DNA of 21,870 bases from JANYJJ01 sp038241115. Its GTDB lineage: Bacteria > Pseudomonadota > Gammaproteobacteria > Burkholderiales > Burkholderiaceae_C. The notes beneath the pieces were generated by a model. That model made no database searches. It was not told the DNA's origin and worked only from the letters and a program-made list of their open reading frames with translations. The stretch lies in contig JBBRGA010000050.1 in NCBI GenBank assembly GCA_038241115.1, forward strand, positions 1 to 21,870, written 5' to 3'. Numbering within the stretch: position 1 is the first letter of the stretch; every line of letters begins with the position of its first letter. The translations under genes and the position numbers were made by a program. Below are positions 6,360-15,365 of the stretch, piece after piece.

Positions 6360-8162
6360 TCAACTCGTGTGGTGCGACGGTGCCAGCCGATACACCGGCG
6401 TCGGAATGCCCGCTTCGCGCGCCTTGATTTGCAGTGCCAAGAACTCGGAGTAATGGCGCGACTGCGCCAAGTTACCGCCATGAAACCACAGGTGAGGCAC
6501 TTGGGTGGGCTTCCACATATTGCGCAGCTCGCCTTCCCACGGGCCGGGATCTTTGGGGGTGTCCGAGCCCAAACCCCAGACCTTGCCAACACGGTCGGCC
6601 ACTTGCGGCGAAATGATGTCGGCGAGCCAGCCGTTCATCGACCCGTAACCGGTGGCGCACACCAGCAAATCGGCGGGCAATTCGGTGCCGTCTGACAGCG
6701 TGACCGAGTGCGGGTTGATGCGTTCGATGTTCACGCGGCTCTTCAGTTTGATGCTGCCGTTGGCGACCAATTCAGACGCGCCCACGTCGATGTAGTAACC
6801 CGAACCGCGGCGCAAATACTTCATGAACAGGCCTGATTCATCCGCGCCGAAATCGAGCATGAAACCGGCTTTTTCCAGCCGGCTGTAAAGGTCGGCCTCG
6901 CGCTTTTTCATCTCGTCGTAAACCGGCACCTGCATCGGCGCCATGATCTTGAACGGGATGGACGCGAAGATCAGGTCGGCCATGTTGGTGTGCACGCCCG
7001 CCTTCACTGCTTGGTCTGAATACAAGCCGCCCAACGCCAACTCCATCAGAGCGCCAGAAGGCGCAATATGGGTTGAGCTGCGCTGCACCTTGGTCACATC
7101 GGCGCCGTGCTCCCACAGCGCGGCGCAGATGTCGTGCGCTGAATTGTTCGAGCCCAGCACCACACACTTTTTGCCCTTGTAAGCCTCGGGTCCGGGGTGT
7201 TGGCTGGAGTGTTGCTGCTCGCCTAAAAACGTTTCTGCACCGGGGATGTTGGGCACTACCGGACGGCCCGAAACACCCATCGCAAACACCAACTCTTTGG
7301 GATGCAGGGTGATGTCTTTGCCCGCGCGCTCAACCACCAGATTCCACTGCTGCGTGGCTTCGTCGAACGACGCTTTTTTGGCGGTGGTGCCGCCCCAATA
7401 GATCAACTCCATGACCTTGGTGTACATCTCCAGCCAGTCGCCCAATTTGTCTTTGGGGGTGAACACCGGCCAGTCTTCCGGAAAGGGCAGATAGGGCATG
7501 TGGTCGTACCAGACCGGGTCGTGAAGGCACAGGCTTTTGTAGCGCTTGCGCCAGGAGTCTCCGGGTTTTTCGTTCTTCTCGATGATGATGGCCGTCACGC
7601 CCAAACGGCGCAGCCGCGCACCCAGCGCAATGCCGCCTTGGCCGCCGCCCACCACCACCACATAAGGCTGCTCGGTGTGGCCCAGCGCCGCGGCCTTGGC
7701 CTGTTGTTCTTCCAGCCAAGTTTTGCGGCCGGCCTGCACACCGTGCTCAGCGCCCTTCTCACGGCGTTCACCGGTGCGTTCTTCAAAGCCCTTCAACTCG
7801 GTCATGGTGGTGAGCAGCGTCCAGGCCTTGCCGTCTTTCAGACGCAAGTGGCCTCGGCCGCGCGCCACCGCCGTCTCGAACGTGCACCAGGCGTCAATCA
7901 CGCCGCCGGCCTCGGTGGCCTGACCCTCGACCGTGAAGGCGCGGGGTTTGACATCGGCAAGCCGGGCAACCAGCATTTCGCGCACGGCCTGCGGGCCTTC
8001 TTGCGTGCTGATGTTCCAAGTGAAGGCGACCAGGTCGCGCCAATAGCAATCGCTGTCAAACAGCGCCATCACGGCGTCGATGTCCTGCTGCTCAAGCCCA
8101 TGGTTGAAGTCGGCAAACCAGGCGCTGGCGGTTTGCGTGGGATGCGAAGAGAGGTCAGTCAT
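6360..8162 (-). CDS. SnoaL-like / FAD-dependent NAD(P)H monooxygenase fusion protein
   Basis: This 600-residue two-domain protein has an N-terminal segment of about 130 residues resembling the NTF2/SnoaL-like fold (WFADFNHGLEQQDIDAVMALFD, YWRDLVAF). A flavin-containing monooxygenase-type module follows. It has an FAD Rossmann loop GGGQGG (172-177), a second nucleotide loop GSNNSAHD (337-344, probably NADPH) and a C-terminal ATGYGSM motif. The FMO fingerprint FxGxxxHxxxY/F appears as FLGEQQHSSQH (312-322), so the final aromatic is histidine. It should be a soluble oxygenase acting on a small organic substrate that cannot be named. A good GGAG ribosome site lies seven bases before the ATG. It follows chpA on the same strand after 253 bases and is probably a separate transcript. 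Confidence 0.85.
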   Translation of the reverse strand: MTDLSSHPTQTASAWFADFNHGLEQQDIDAVMALFDSDCYWRDLVAFTWNISTQEGPQAVREMLVARLADVKPRAFTVEGQATEAGGVIDAWCTFETAVARGRGHLRLKDGKAWTLLTTMTELKGFEERTGERREKGAEHGVQAGRKTWLEEQQAKAAALGHTEQPYVVVVGGGQGGIALGARLRRLGVTAIIIEKNEKPGDSWRKRYKSLCLHDPVWYDHMPYLPFPEDWPVFTPKDKLGDWLEMYTKVMELIYWGGTTAKKASFDEATQQWNLVVERAGKDITLHPKELVFAMGVSGRPVVPNIPGAETFLGEQQHSSQHPGPEAYKGKKCVVLGSNNSAHDICAALWEHGADVTKVQRSSTHIAPSGALMELALGGLYSDQAVKAGVHTNMADLIFASIPFKIMAPMQVPVYDEMKKREADLYSRLEKAGFMLDFGADESGLFMKYLRRGSGYYIDVGASELVANGSIKLKSRVNIERINPHSVTLSDGTELPADLLVCATGYGSMNGWLADIISPQVADRVGKVWGLGSDTPKDPGPWEGELRNMWKPTQVPHLWFHGGNLAQSRHYSEFLALQIKAREAGIPTPVYRLAPSHHTS

Positions 8163-8220
8163 GCTGAGGCTCCGTGGATGGTTTTGTGCGCGTCAGACAA
8201 GCTTTATCTGAGCGCACTCC

Positions 8221-8249
8221 ATCATTGGACGCACGACCACATCCGGCAA
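8221..8249 (-). promoter_or_regulatory. Candidate sigma-70-type promoter for the monooxygenase gene
   Basis: On the minus strand, TTGCCG (8249-8244) is separated by exactly 17 bases from AATGAT (8226-8221). Each hexamer matches four of six consensus bases. It lies about 58 bases upstream of the ATG in the 253-base gap (8163-8415) between chpA and the monooxygenase. The rest of that gap shows no gene and no clear terminator. Matches this weak arise by chance. Confidence 0.25.
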
Positions 8250-8415
8250 TAGAAATTACCCGGTGTACTTCGATTTGTGGCGAGGATGATTGGCGGGCCT
8301 TTTCGACATCGCGCCGCTGCTCGGTTTGTGACTCGCACTGACTCGTTGAAACGCCTTAGCAACGCGTGCCGCAAGCGCAAAACGGTCAGGCGCTATCAAG
8401 GCCTGCGGCGTCGGC

Positions 8416-11400
8416 TCAATCTGCAGAAGCCGCCGGCGTTCCTTGGCTGGCGTATTGCGCCACCAGCGCCAGCAAATCTTCTTCCGAATACGGCTTGCCC
8501 AGATAGTGTTCAACGCCGAGTGCGGTTGCGTAATCGCGGTGCTTTTGGGCAATTCGCGAGGTGATCATGATGACGGGCAGGTCGCGCAAACGCGAGTCGG
8601 CGCGGATGTTGCGCACCAGATCAAAGCCGTCCATGCGCGGCATTTCAATGTCGCTCAAGATCAGCGTCGGACGCTCTTCTGCAAGCCGTTCGATGGCGTC
8701 CAGGCCGTCTTTGGCCAACGCCACCCGGTAGCCTTCGCGTTCCAGCAGGCGCTGTGTCACTCGGCGCACCGTGAGAGAGTCGTCCACCACCAAAACCAGC
8801 GGCGCAGCAAGCACCGGCTGGCCCGACGATGACAGCGGCTGACCCGCCTGAGGGTCGAGCAAGGCAGCCTGCGTCGCAGCGCGGGCGCTCTCGCCAAACA
8901 GGGTCGCCAAGGCCACCGGGTTGTAAATGAGGGCCACGTTGCCGGAGGGAAGCAAAGTCATTCCAGCCAAGCCGGGCACCCGCGACAACTGCGGACCGAG
9001 GTTTTTCACCACCACCTCTTGGTTGCCGACCACTTCGTCCACGTGCACGGCGATGCGTTGTTGCGCACTGCGGATGACGACCACATGTTGCGTGCGTGGG
9101 CCGCCGCGTTGGCTGTTTTCTTCACTGCGCGGGTGCAGCTGCAACAACGCGCCCAGCCAGAAGAATTGCAAGACGCGCTCGCCGAATTGGTAGCTGCCGC
9201 TGGCGTACGCAGCGGCTACTTCTGCGTCGTTGGCCCGACGCACCACTTCCACCAACGTCGACGGCACCGCCACCACAGCGTCGCCGCTGCGCAGCATGAC
9301 CACTTGCGTGACAGCGGTGGTCAGCGGCAGCACCAGCTTGAACGCTGTGCCTTGACCGCTCGCAGTCGACGTTTCTATGCGACCGCCAATGGCGTTCACG
9401 TCAGACCGCACCACGTCCATGCCAACGCCCCGACCGGCCAGCTCGGTGATTTTCTCGGCAGTGGAAAAACCTGCCGTGAAGATCAGGTTGGTGAGCTCGC
9501 TGTCGGTGCAAGGCGCGTGCGCATCGAGCAAGCCACTGGCGATGGCTTTGTCGCGAATGCGCGGCAGGTTCAAGCCCGCGCCGTCGTCGCGGATTTCCAC
9601 GCCCACTTCATTGCCACCTTGGGTGACCAACACCGCGATGGAACCCACGGCTTCCTTGCCGGCCGCGGTACGCAGGTCGGGTGCCTCGATGCCGTGGGTG
9701 ACGCTGTTGCGTAGCAGGTGTTCAAACGAGGCGGTCATGCGGTCCAGCACGCCGCGGTCTACCTCGATGGAGCCGCCCAAGATGTCCATGCGCACCTGCT
9801 TGCCGGTCTCTTTGGCGGCCTGGCGCACCACGCGATACAGGCGATCGGACAAGCCTTCAAACTCGACCATGCGGGTGCGCAGAAGGTCGTCCTGGAGGTC
9901 GCGCGTCAAGCGCGCCTGAGCGACCAGTTCGTCTTCGGTTTTCTCCAAAGTGCGCTGCACAGTGCGCTGCACGGTGGCCACGTCATTGACCGACTCGGCC
10001 ATCATGCGCGTCAGTTCCTGGAAGCGGGTGAAGCGGTCGAACTCCAAAGGATCGAAGTTTTGCGCCGCGGCTTTGGCAGCCTCCAGACGCGAACTCATTT
10101 GCGTTTCACCTTGCAACTCGATGTCGCGCAGCTGGCCGCGCAAACGCTCCAGGTTGTCGGTCAAATCGGCCAGCGACGAGCGCATGGTCTTGACTTCCAC
10201 CTCGATGCGCGAGCGCGTGATGCTGACCTCACCGGCCTGATTCACCAAGCGGTCGAGCAAGGGAGCGCGCACACGCACCGTCGATTGCGAGGCGCTGACG
10301 CGGCCTGCCTTGGGCGCCGCGTTAGGCCCCGCACCCGCAAAACGCGACCAGTCGATGGGCCGCAATTCGGCCGCCGGCAGCAAGGTGCTGGCGCGCGTGC
10401 TGGCCAGCTTCAAGGCGTCGAGGGGTTCGGCGTCGCTGGTGTTTTCTAGTTCGGCTGGGGTGTCGGCTGGGGTGTCGGCTGGGGTGTCGGCGGGGGTGTC
10501 GACGCGGGTGTCGACGCGGGTGTCGAGGGATGTGTCAGTTTCGGCGGCTGACCGGAGGTCGGCGGCCGCGTCGGTTTCAGCGCGCAGCGACGCCAGTTTT
10601 TCGTGCTCAGGCGTTTCATCATGCGGGCTCTCGCCCGACATGGGTTCCAGGGCGTCAGCCGCAGGCAGGGCTTGGTCCAGCTCGGCTTCGAGCGCGGCGT
10701 GCGAGTCAAGCGGCGCAGCGAGCTGCGTCTCTGGCGCTGTCTCTGGCGCTGTCTCTGACGCTGTCTCTGGCGCTGTCTCTGGCGATGTCCCTGGCGGACG
10801 CGCCGCAGGCAGCGCATGCACAGACTGCTGGGCCGTCGTTTGCGCTGTCGTCAGCGGTTCAGGCGTGTATGAGCCATGGCTGCGAAGCGCTTCAAAAACA
10901 CGCGTCAAACCGTCAGAGTGAATTTGCAGCGCGTCGATGTCGGTGGCCAGCGGGCGCTCTTGGCCCAACAAGGCTTCAATCCGGTTTTCCAGGCGATGGG
11001 CCATCTCTCCCAAGCGCATCGCGCCGGCCAAACGAGCGCCGCCCTTCAGGGTGTGCAGCGTGCGCATGGCCGAGGTGGCCATGCTCGGGTCGTGCGGGTT
11101 GTCGGCCCAGTCACGCAAGCGCGCCGACAACTGCGGTAAAAGCTCGGCGCCTTCTTCTTCAAAAAATACAAACAGTTCGTCGTCCAGGGCGTCAACCGCG
11201 TCGATCTCATCACTGTCTTCCTCAACCACCGCCGGCTCGTCCAAGCGGCCTCCCAACGCGATGACCTCGTCCGGCAAGGCCACGAAGGGCATGATTTGCA
11301 CCACGCCCAATGTGTCGAAATCGGTGTCCAGGCCGGTGTCGGTGTGAGCGAAGTCTGTGTGAAACACAGCTTCATCCAGATCTACTTCCATCACCTCCGC

Positions 11401-14400
11401 GACCGCTGGGGTTTCTGCCAATTCATCGAGCTTCTGATCGCCTTGCGCGTTGATCTGAATGGGCTCAATTTGCACATCCAAAGGCGCCAAGCGTTCCTCA
11501 GCTTCGGCAGCCTCTGTCATTTCGAGCGCACCCACCACAGTGGTGCCACCGGCTTGATCGATGGCTGCAGTGAGGGTGTCCAAACGTCGGGCCGAACTGA
11601 CCTCGTGGTCCAGCAGCTTTTGCAGCAACGCCGCCGACGGCGTCTGCAAGAAACCAGCCGCAAACTGATGCAGCAGGCGGCGTATTTCATCGGCCGCGTC
11701 ATTGAACAAGGCGCCCTCTTCGCGCGTGCCTTCGCCGATGTTGTTCGAGCGTGTCAACGCGTGTTCAAGCGCACGCGACAGGTGCGACAAATCGGCAAAT
11801 CCAACCGTGGCCGAACTGCCTGCCAATGAGTGCGCCAAGGCAATAGACGACTCGCCGACCGGCCGGTACAGCTCCATGCCCCATTCAGCCAGCTCGGTGC
11901 ACAAACGGCGCGACAACTCGTCGGCCTCGTTCAGATAGATATTGAACAGCGGTATGCCTATGCGCAGCGGCCCGACCACTTTGACTTGCTCTTCCTCGGC
12001 GACAAGCGGCAGCGGTGCTGTCTCAGCAAGCCCGGGTGCAGCGTCTCGGGTCTGTGCAGGAACGGGATCCGCCGCGGGCAATTCAGCCACCAGGGCGCGG
12101 TCTTGCGCCAGGTTCAGATCAAGCTCGAAATCCAAGTCAAAGGGCTCGATGCCCGCGGTCCCAAACAGCGAGTCGGGCGCCGCTTTGTGGTCAGCCACGT
12201 CCTGAAATTCAGGCAAGTTGTCCAGCGCCCGCGTCGTGCCCATCATCGAATCGACGGCGTCGGTACCAGTTTCGCTTTCAGTGTCGGTCTCGGTTTCGGT
12301 TTCGGTTCCAGCGTCGATTCGCGCGGCGGTGGCCAAATCGACAGCAGGGGCAGCGCGTGGCTCGTCCAGAAAATCGAAGTTGAGGTCGAACGACACTTCT
12401 TCGAGCCGCAGCTCGGGCACCGCGGCCATCGGCATGGTCTCGGCGAAGCTTTGCACGTCGAGCAACTCAGGCGCGGCCATTGGCGGCGGCTCGGTTGCAT
12501 TGGTCGATCCAAATGCAGGCGCAGTTTCAGTTGCAGTTTCAGGCGCAACGGCAGGCGCAAGTTCGCCGGCTCGCAAAGCTCGGGCCGCGTCCTGAATCGC
12601 GGCAGCGGTACGCCGGCCGTCGCTGCCTGATGCAATGTCTTCAATCCAGGTGTGCAGGCTGTCCAGCGAAGCTTTTGTGAAGCGGAGCAAGGGCTCGTCC
12701 GCACCTTGCTGTTCTGCCAGCACGGCGTTGTAGACCTGCTCGCAGGCCCACGCCGCCTCACCAAATTGCTTCAACCCCACCATGCGCGAACTGCCCTTGA
12801 GCGTGTGAAATGAGCGCCGCACAGCGGTCAGTGAAGGCAGTTGGTCGCCGCTTGCGCGACGTTGGCTCAGCTCGGCGCAAGCTGCCTGCGCATCGGAGAT
12901 GACTTCGCGGGCTTCTTCCAAGAAGATGCTGCGCATTTCATCGTCTTGCGTCATGTCCAGCACCATCGGTCTGGAGATCAAGCTGGGTGCGGTTCTCTCA
13001 TTCGCAGCTTCGAGTTCTTTCAAGCCCGTGGGCGCCGTGGAAGTCGCCAAAAAGTCGACCAAGGCGTCTGACAATTTCGCGCGCGCGGCGGCGATTTCGG
13101 CGTCGCCCGAAGCCATGGCCAGCGCGCCGCGTGATTTTTGCGCGGCGGAATAAAGCAGCGGTTGATCGGCCACCTGGGCCGCGTTGGTGAGAAGGTCCAA
13201 CTCGCGCGCCACCTCGGCCGCAGAAACGTCTTCGCGCATGGCGGCAAAGGCCAGCAGTTGCGCTTGCTCCAGCAAGCCCGGCGCGCCGACTGCATTGCTG
13301 GCCGCGCTGTTGTCCATCTTGCTGACCGCAGCACCTGGAGCCGCCGTCGCGTTCTCAGCCACACCAGCGTCGGCGCCGTACACCTCTGCGCGCTGGCGCT
13401 CATCACTGCGACCCATTTGCGCACGCAGACTGCGCGTGGTGGGGTCGTAGACAAACAAGGACTTGGCGAGTTGAGGTTGCACCACGAGCATGTCGATCAA
13501 GAAGCCCAATGCGCCCAGGTTTTCAGCCAGACGGTCAAACAGCCGCACTTGCTCGGTGTGCGGCTCTGAGCCGACTTCGCTGGATTCGTGACTGATATGG
13601 TGATCGTGTTGGCTCGTCACCAGTTCGTCGACATCTTCGCGCATGCCCAAAATCGCGGCGCAGGCGTGGCCCATGCCCAGCACCGACAACACGCCGCGCA
13701 TGGACGACAGTTGAGACGCCACAGGAATCAACACACTGCCGTCTGACGGGTTGCGGAAAAACTGATCAATCACACGCTCCACTTCAGACAGCGAGGCCCG
13801 CAACTCTTGCACCACGCTGCCCATGGTTTGACGATCTGAAACGCGGCGGTAAAGATCCTCCATCCATCCTTCGAGCGGCTCGCTCCCGTGCCCTTGCCCT
13901 TGCCCGTTCCCGTGACTCTGCCGCACCGCAGCAATGCGCTGCGCCAAGCGCTCCACGCGGCTGGCTTCTTCGGGGGCATCGAAGGCAGCGTCTTCCAGAG
14001 CCGCGTCGACATACAACAAACTCGTGGCCACTTCCATCGCCAGTTGCGTGTTGGGCACGCTGCCAGCTTGCTGGGTTTGCACGATGGTGGTTTGCAATTC
14101 GGTGGCCAGCACATCACCCGCTCGGAACAGGCGCGTGAGCGAGTCGCCCACCAGACTGAACTGCTCGGTCAGGCCGCTGAGGCGATGCATTTCACCGCCC
14201 GCCACCGCCGACCACGTCTCCTTGGCCGCCGCGACGCGCTTGCGAGCCTGCGCGATCAGCGCCGGATCAAAGCGACCCAGCGTGGCGGTGGTGTAGTCGG
14301 CCGGCGCGTGGTGCACCAAGCCGTAGGCATCGCGCGCCGCTGCCAAACGCGCCGCGGGTTTGACAGCGCTCGGTGCGCTGGCCTGAGCACAAAAGAACAG

Positions 14401-15300
14401 CAGGTCTTGCGCCAGACGCTCGGACACTTCAGCCGTGCGATGTTCGGCATTCGCGTGAGCGATCAAGCGCAGCTGCGCCAAAAGGCGAGAGGCCACGCGC
14501 TTGCTGAACAAATCGGCCTTCAGCAAGCCCAGGGTTTGCGCTTCAAAAACCGCGGACGCGAGCTTCCACAAAGTCGCAGCACGCGGATTGGCTGGCACAG
14601 GTGCATCGCCCATGTCCGCGCTTGCTCCGAGCCCAGCGCACAAGTCGCTGAGACTCTGCGTGATGGCGGGCGAGGCACCACGCATCAAGCCCAACAAGCG
14701 CCGTTCGACGAGCGAAATCGCCTCAGCGTTGGCCTGAACCAAAGTTGCTGACGGATCGTTGGGCAGCACTTGCCATTGCCAGTCGAGCATCCACAGGTCG
14801 GCCGGGTGCGCGCGGTTGGTGCCGGTCGCGTCTTGCACTGCCTGGTACTGGGGAAACAAAGACAAGGCCGACACGGAATTGCCCGCCAGCATGCGCGACA
14901 AATAATCCAGCAGCGCGAACGATGCGCGCTCGATGTGACCCACCGCGCTGGGCGTCAGCAATTGCGGCTTGGTCGCCGCGCGCTGCACCAAGGTTTCGCA
15001 GGTCCGCAGCAAGGTCGCCGCAGCGGTCAGCCCCACCATTTCCAGGGCGCCCACGCCTTGATGCAACTGCTGGCGTGCCGTGCGCAGTACCGACGGATCT
15101 ACCGCGTCCACATCGGAGCCCGCCATGGCATCTGATTCTTTGATGAAGCGACGCAACGCTTTGTGGGCGGCTTCCAGCGAACGGCGCAACTCGCCGTGCA
15201 CCCAAGCCACCGCGCTCAAGTCGGCATCAGAGCCAGAGGCCGTGCCCAGCGAAGACTCCTCATGCATCGGGGCGCTGGTTGCAGGGTTTGGAGCTTGCAT
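8416..15300 (-). CDS. chpA: Giant CheA-type hybrid sensor kinase of type IV pilus chemosensory system (ChpA/PilL)
   Basis: This 2294-residue multidomain kinase has several Hpt-like phosphotransfer motifs: H80 (LHQGVGALEMVG), H832 (HTLKGSSRMVG), H1157 (HSLAGSSATVG) and H1416 (HTLKGGARLAG). In the same motif context, S532 (SSMRGVLSVLG) replaces the histidine. The CheA core follows: a dimerisation region from about 1675, an N-box HLLRNSVTHGIE (from H1861), ATP-binding DDGAGLN and GRGVGMDVV boxes, a CheW-like domain, and a C-terminal receiver with phosphoacceptor D2217 (SDIEMPRMDG). Pseudomonas ChpA, which controls twitching and surface sensing, has the same layout with Hpt, Ser- and Thr-substituted domains. 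The Hpt modules are joined by long acidic Pro/Thr/Glu/Asp linkers built on DNA tandem repeats. It ends the pilG-pilH-pilI-pilJ-chpA series. No strong ribosome site precedes its ATG; a 9-base repeat lies there instead. Confidence 0.95.
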   Translation of the reverse strand: MQAPNPATSAPMHEESSLGTASGSDADLSAVAWVHGELRRSLEAAHKALRRFIKESDAMAGSDVDAVDPSVLRTARQQLHQGVGALEMVGLTAAATLLRTCETLVQRAATKPQLLTPSAVGHIERASFALLDYLSRMLAGNSVSALSLFPQYQAVQDATGTNRAHPADLWMLDWQWQVLPNDPSATLVQANAEAISLVERRLLGLMRGASPAITQSLSDLCAGLGASADMGDAPVPANPRAATLWKLASAVFEAQTLGLLKADLFSKRVASRLLAQLRLIAHANAEHRTAEVSERLAQDLLFFCAQASAPSAVKPAARLAAARDAYGLVHHAPADYTTATLGRFDPALIAQARKRVAAAKETWSAVAGGEMHRLSGLTEQFSLVGDSLTRLFRAGDVLATELQTTIVQTQQAGSVPNTQLAMEVATSLLYVDAALEDAAFDAPEEASRVERLAQRIAAVRQSHGNGQGQGHGSEPLEGWMEDLYRRVSDRQTMGSVVQELRASLSEVERVIDQFFRNPSDGSVLIPVASQLSSMRGVLSVLGMGHACAAILGMREDVDELVTSQHDHHISHESSEVGSEPHTEQVRLFDRLAENLGALGFLIDMLVVQPQLAKSLFVYDPTTRSLRAQMGRSDERQRAEVYGADAGVAENATAAPGAAVSKMDNSAASNAVGAPGLLEQAQLLAFAAMREDVSAAEVARELDLLTNAAQVADQPLLYSAAQKSRGALAMASGDAEIAAARAKLSDALVDFLATSTAPTGLKELEAANERTAPSLISRPMVLDMTQDDEMRSIFLEEAREVISDAQAACAELSQRRASGDQLPSLTAVRRSFHTLKGSSRMVGLKQFGEAAWACEQVYNAVLAEQQGADEPLLRFTKASLDSLHTWIEDIASGSDGRRTAAAIQDAARALRAGELAPAVAPETATETAPAFGSTNATEPPPMAAPELLDVQSFAETMPMAAVPELRLEEVSFDLNFDFLDEPRAAPAVDLATAARIDAGTETETETDTESETGTDAVDSMMGTTRALDNLPEFQDVADHKAAPDSLFGTAGIEPFDLDFELDLNLAQDRALVAELPAADPVPAQTRDAAPGLAETAPLPLVAEEEQVKVVGPLRIGIPLFNIYLNEADELSRRLCTELAEWGMELYRPVGESSIALAHSLAGSSATVGFADLSHLSRALEHALTRSNNIGEGTREEGALFNDAADEIRRLLHQFAAGFLQTPSAALLQKLLDHEVSSARRLDTLTAAIDQAGGTTVVGALEMTEAAEAEERLAPLDVQIEPIQINAQGDQKLDELAETPAVAEVMEVDLDEAVFHTDFAHTDTGLDTDFDTLGVVQIMPFVALPDEVIALGGRLDEPAVVEEDSDEIDAVDALDDELFVFFEEEGAELLPQLSARLRDWADNPHDPSMATSAMRTLHTLKGGARLAGAMRLGEMAHRLENRIEALLGQERPLATDIDALQIHSDGLTRVFEALRSHGSYTPEPLTTAQTTAQQSVHALPAARPPGTSPETAPETASETAPETAPETQLAAPLDSHAALEAELDQALPAADALEPMSGESPHDETPEHEKLASLRAETDAAADLRSAAETDTSLDTRVDTRVDTPADTPADTPADTPAELENTSDAEPLDALKLASTRASTLLPAAELRPIDWSRFAGAGPNAAPKAGRVSASQSTVRVRAPLLDRLVNQAGEVSITRSRIEVEVKTMRSSLADLTDNLERLRGQLRDIELQGETQMSSRLEAAKAAAQNFDPLEFDRFTRFQELTRMMAESVNDVATVQRTVQRTLEKTEDELVAQARLTRDLQDDLLRTRMVEFEGLSDRLYRVVRQAAKETGKQVRMDILGGSIEVDRGVLDRMTASFEHLLRNSVTHGIEAPDLRTAAGKEAVGSIAVLVTQGGNEVGVEIRDDGAGLNLPRIRDKAIASGLLDAHAPCTDSELTNLIFTAGFSTAEKITELAGRGVGMDVVRSDVNAIGGRIETSTASGQGTAFKLVLPLTTAVTQVVMLRSGDAVVAVPSTLVEVVRRANDAEVAAAYASGSYQFGERVLQFFWLGALLQLHPRSEENSQRGGPRTQHVVVIRSAQQRIAVHVDEVVGNQEVVVKNLGPQLSRVPGLAGMTLLPSGNVALIYNPVALATLFGESARAATQAALLDPQAGQPLSSSGQPVLAAPLVLVVDDSLTVRRVTQRLLEREGYRVALAKDGLDAIERLAEERPTLILSDIEMPRMDGFDLVRNIRADSRLRDLPVIMITSRIAQKHRDYATALGVEHYLGKPYSEEDLLALVAQYASQGTPAASAD
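10451..10534. repeat. 12-base tandem repeat in chpA linker, seven units
   Basis: The plus-strand unit TCGGCTGGGGTG occurs three times exactly (10451-10486). Four progressively diverged units follow up to 10534. The coding strand gives repeats of Asp-Thr-Pro-Ala, then Asp-Thr-Arg-Val, in the acidic linker between the last Hpt motif (H1416) and the kinase core. Identical copies at one end and decayed copies at the other suggest ongoing expansion. Confidence 0.88.
10728..10799. repeat. Second 12-base tandem repeat in chpA linker, about six units
   Basis: The plus-strand unit TCTCTGGCGCTG occurs at 10728, 10740 and 10764. Single-base variants lie at 10752 and 10776, and a diverged unit ends the array. 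It encodes repeated Pro-Glu-Thr-Ala/Ser-Glu-Thr-Ala in the same long linker as the 10451 array. The two arrays share unit length but not sequence, so they arose independently. Confidence 0.88.
12269..12309. repeat. Hexamer repeat in chpA linker (Thr-Glu repeats)
   Basis: A run of TCGGTT-type hexamers on the plus strand encodes alternating Thr and Glu/Asp in the linker between the H832 and H1157 phosphotransfer motifs. Copies are imperfect at the edges and exact in the middle. It keeps the reading frame whatever the copy number. Confidence 0.75.
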
Positions 15301-15301
15301 G

Positions 15302-15319
15302 CGATGCTTTCGATGCTTT
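15302..15319. repeat. Perfect 9-base direct repeat at the chpA translation start
   Basis: CGATGCTTT occurs twice back to back, immediately upstream of the chpA ATG (coding strand AAAGCATCG twice). It fills the place where a ribosome binding site is expected, and no Shine-Dalgarno sequence is evident. It sits in the 65-base gap between pilJ and chpA. Confidence 0.8.
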
Positions 15320-15365
15320 GGGTGAGTGAGTCTGTGCGGCGGCTTGATTCAACTGAGTCAGAGGC

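Noticed and set aside
8378..8405. Possible terminator after chpA (CAGGC/GCCTG stem then ACCGTTTT on the minus strand)
   Set aside because: The stem is only five pairs and the T-run is offset by several bases, too weak to annotate.
8256..8552. 98-codon minus-strand frame spanning the chpA end and the downstream gap
   Set aside because: It overlaps the chpA receiver out of frame, has no similarity to known families and no good ribosome site.
10451..10799. CRISPR-like interpretation of the regular repeats in chpA
   Set aside because: Units are contiguous 12-mers without spacers and are translated in frame as linker residues.
11830..12630. 266-codon plus-strand open frame opposite chpA
   Set aside because: It is an antisense shadow of the acidic linker region; its low-complexity Phe/Gly/Ser runs come from the hexamer repeat on the other strand.
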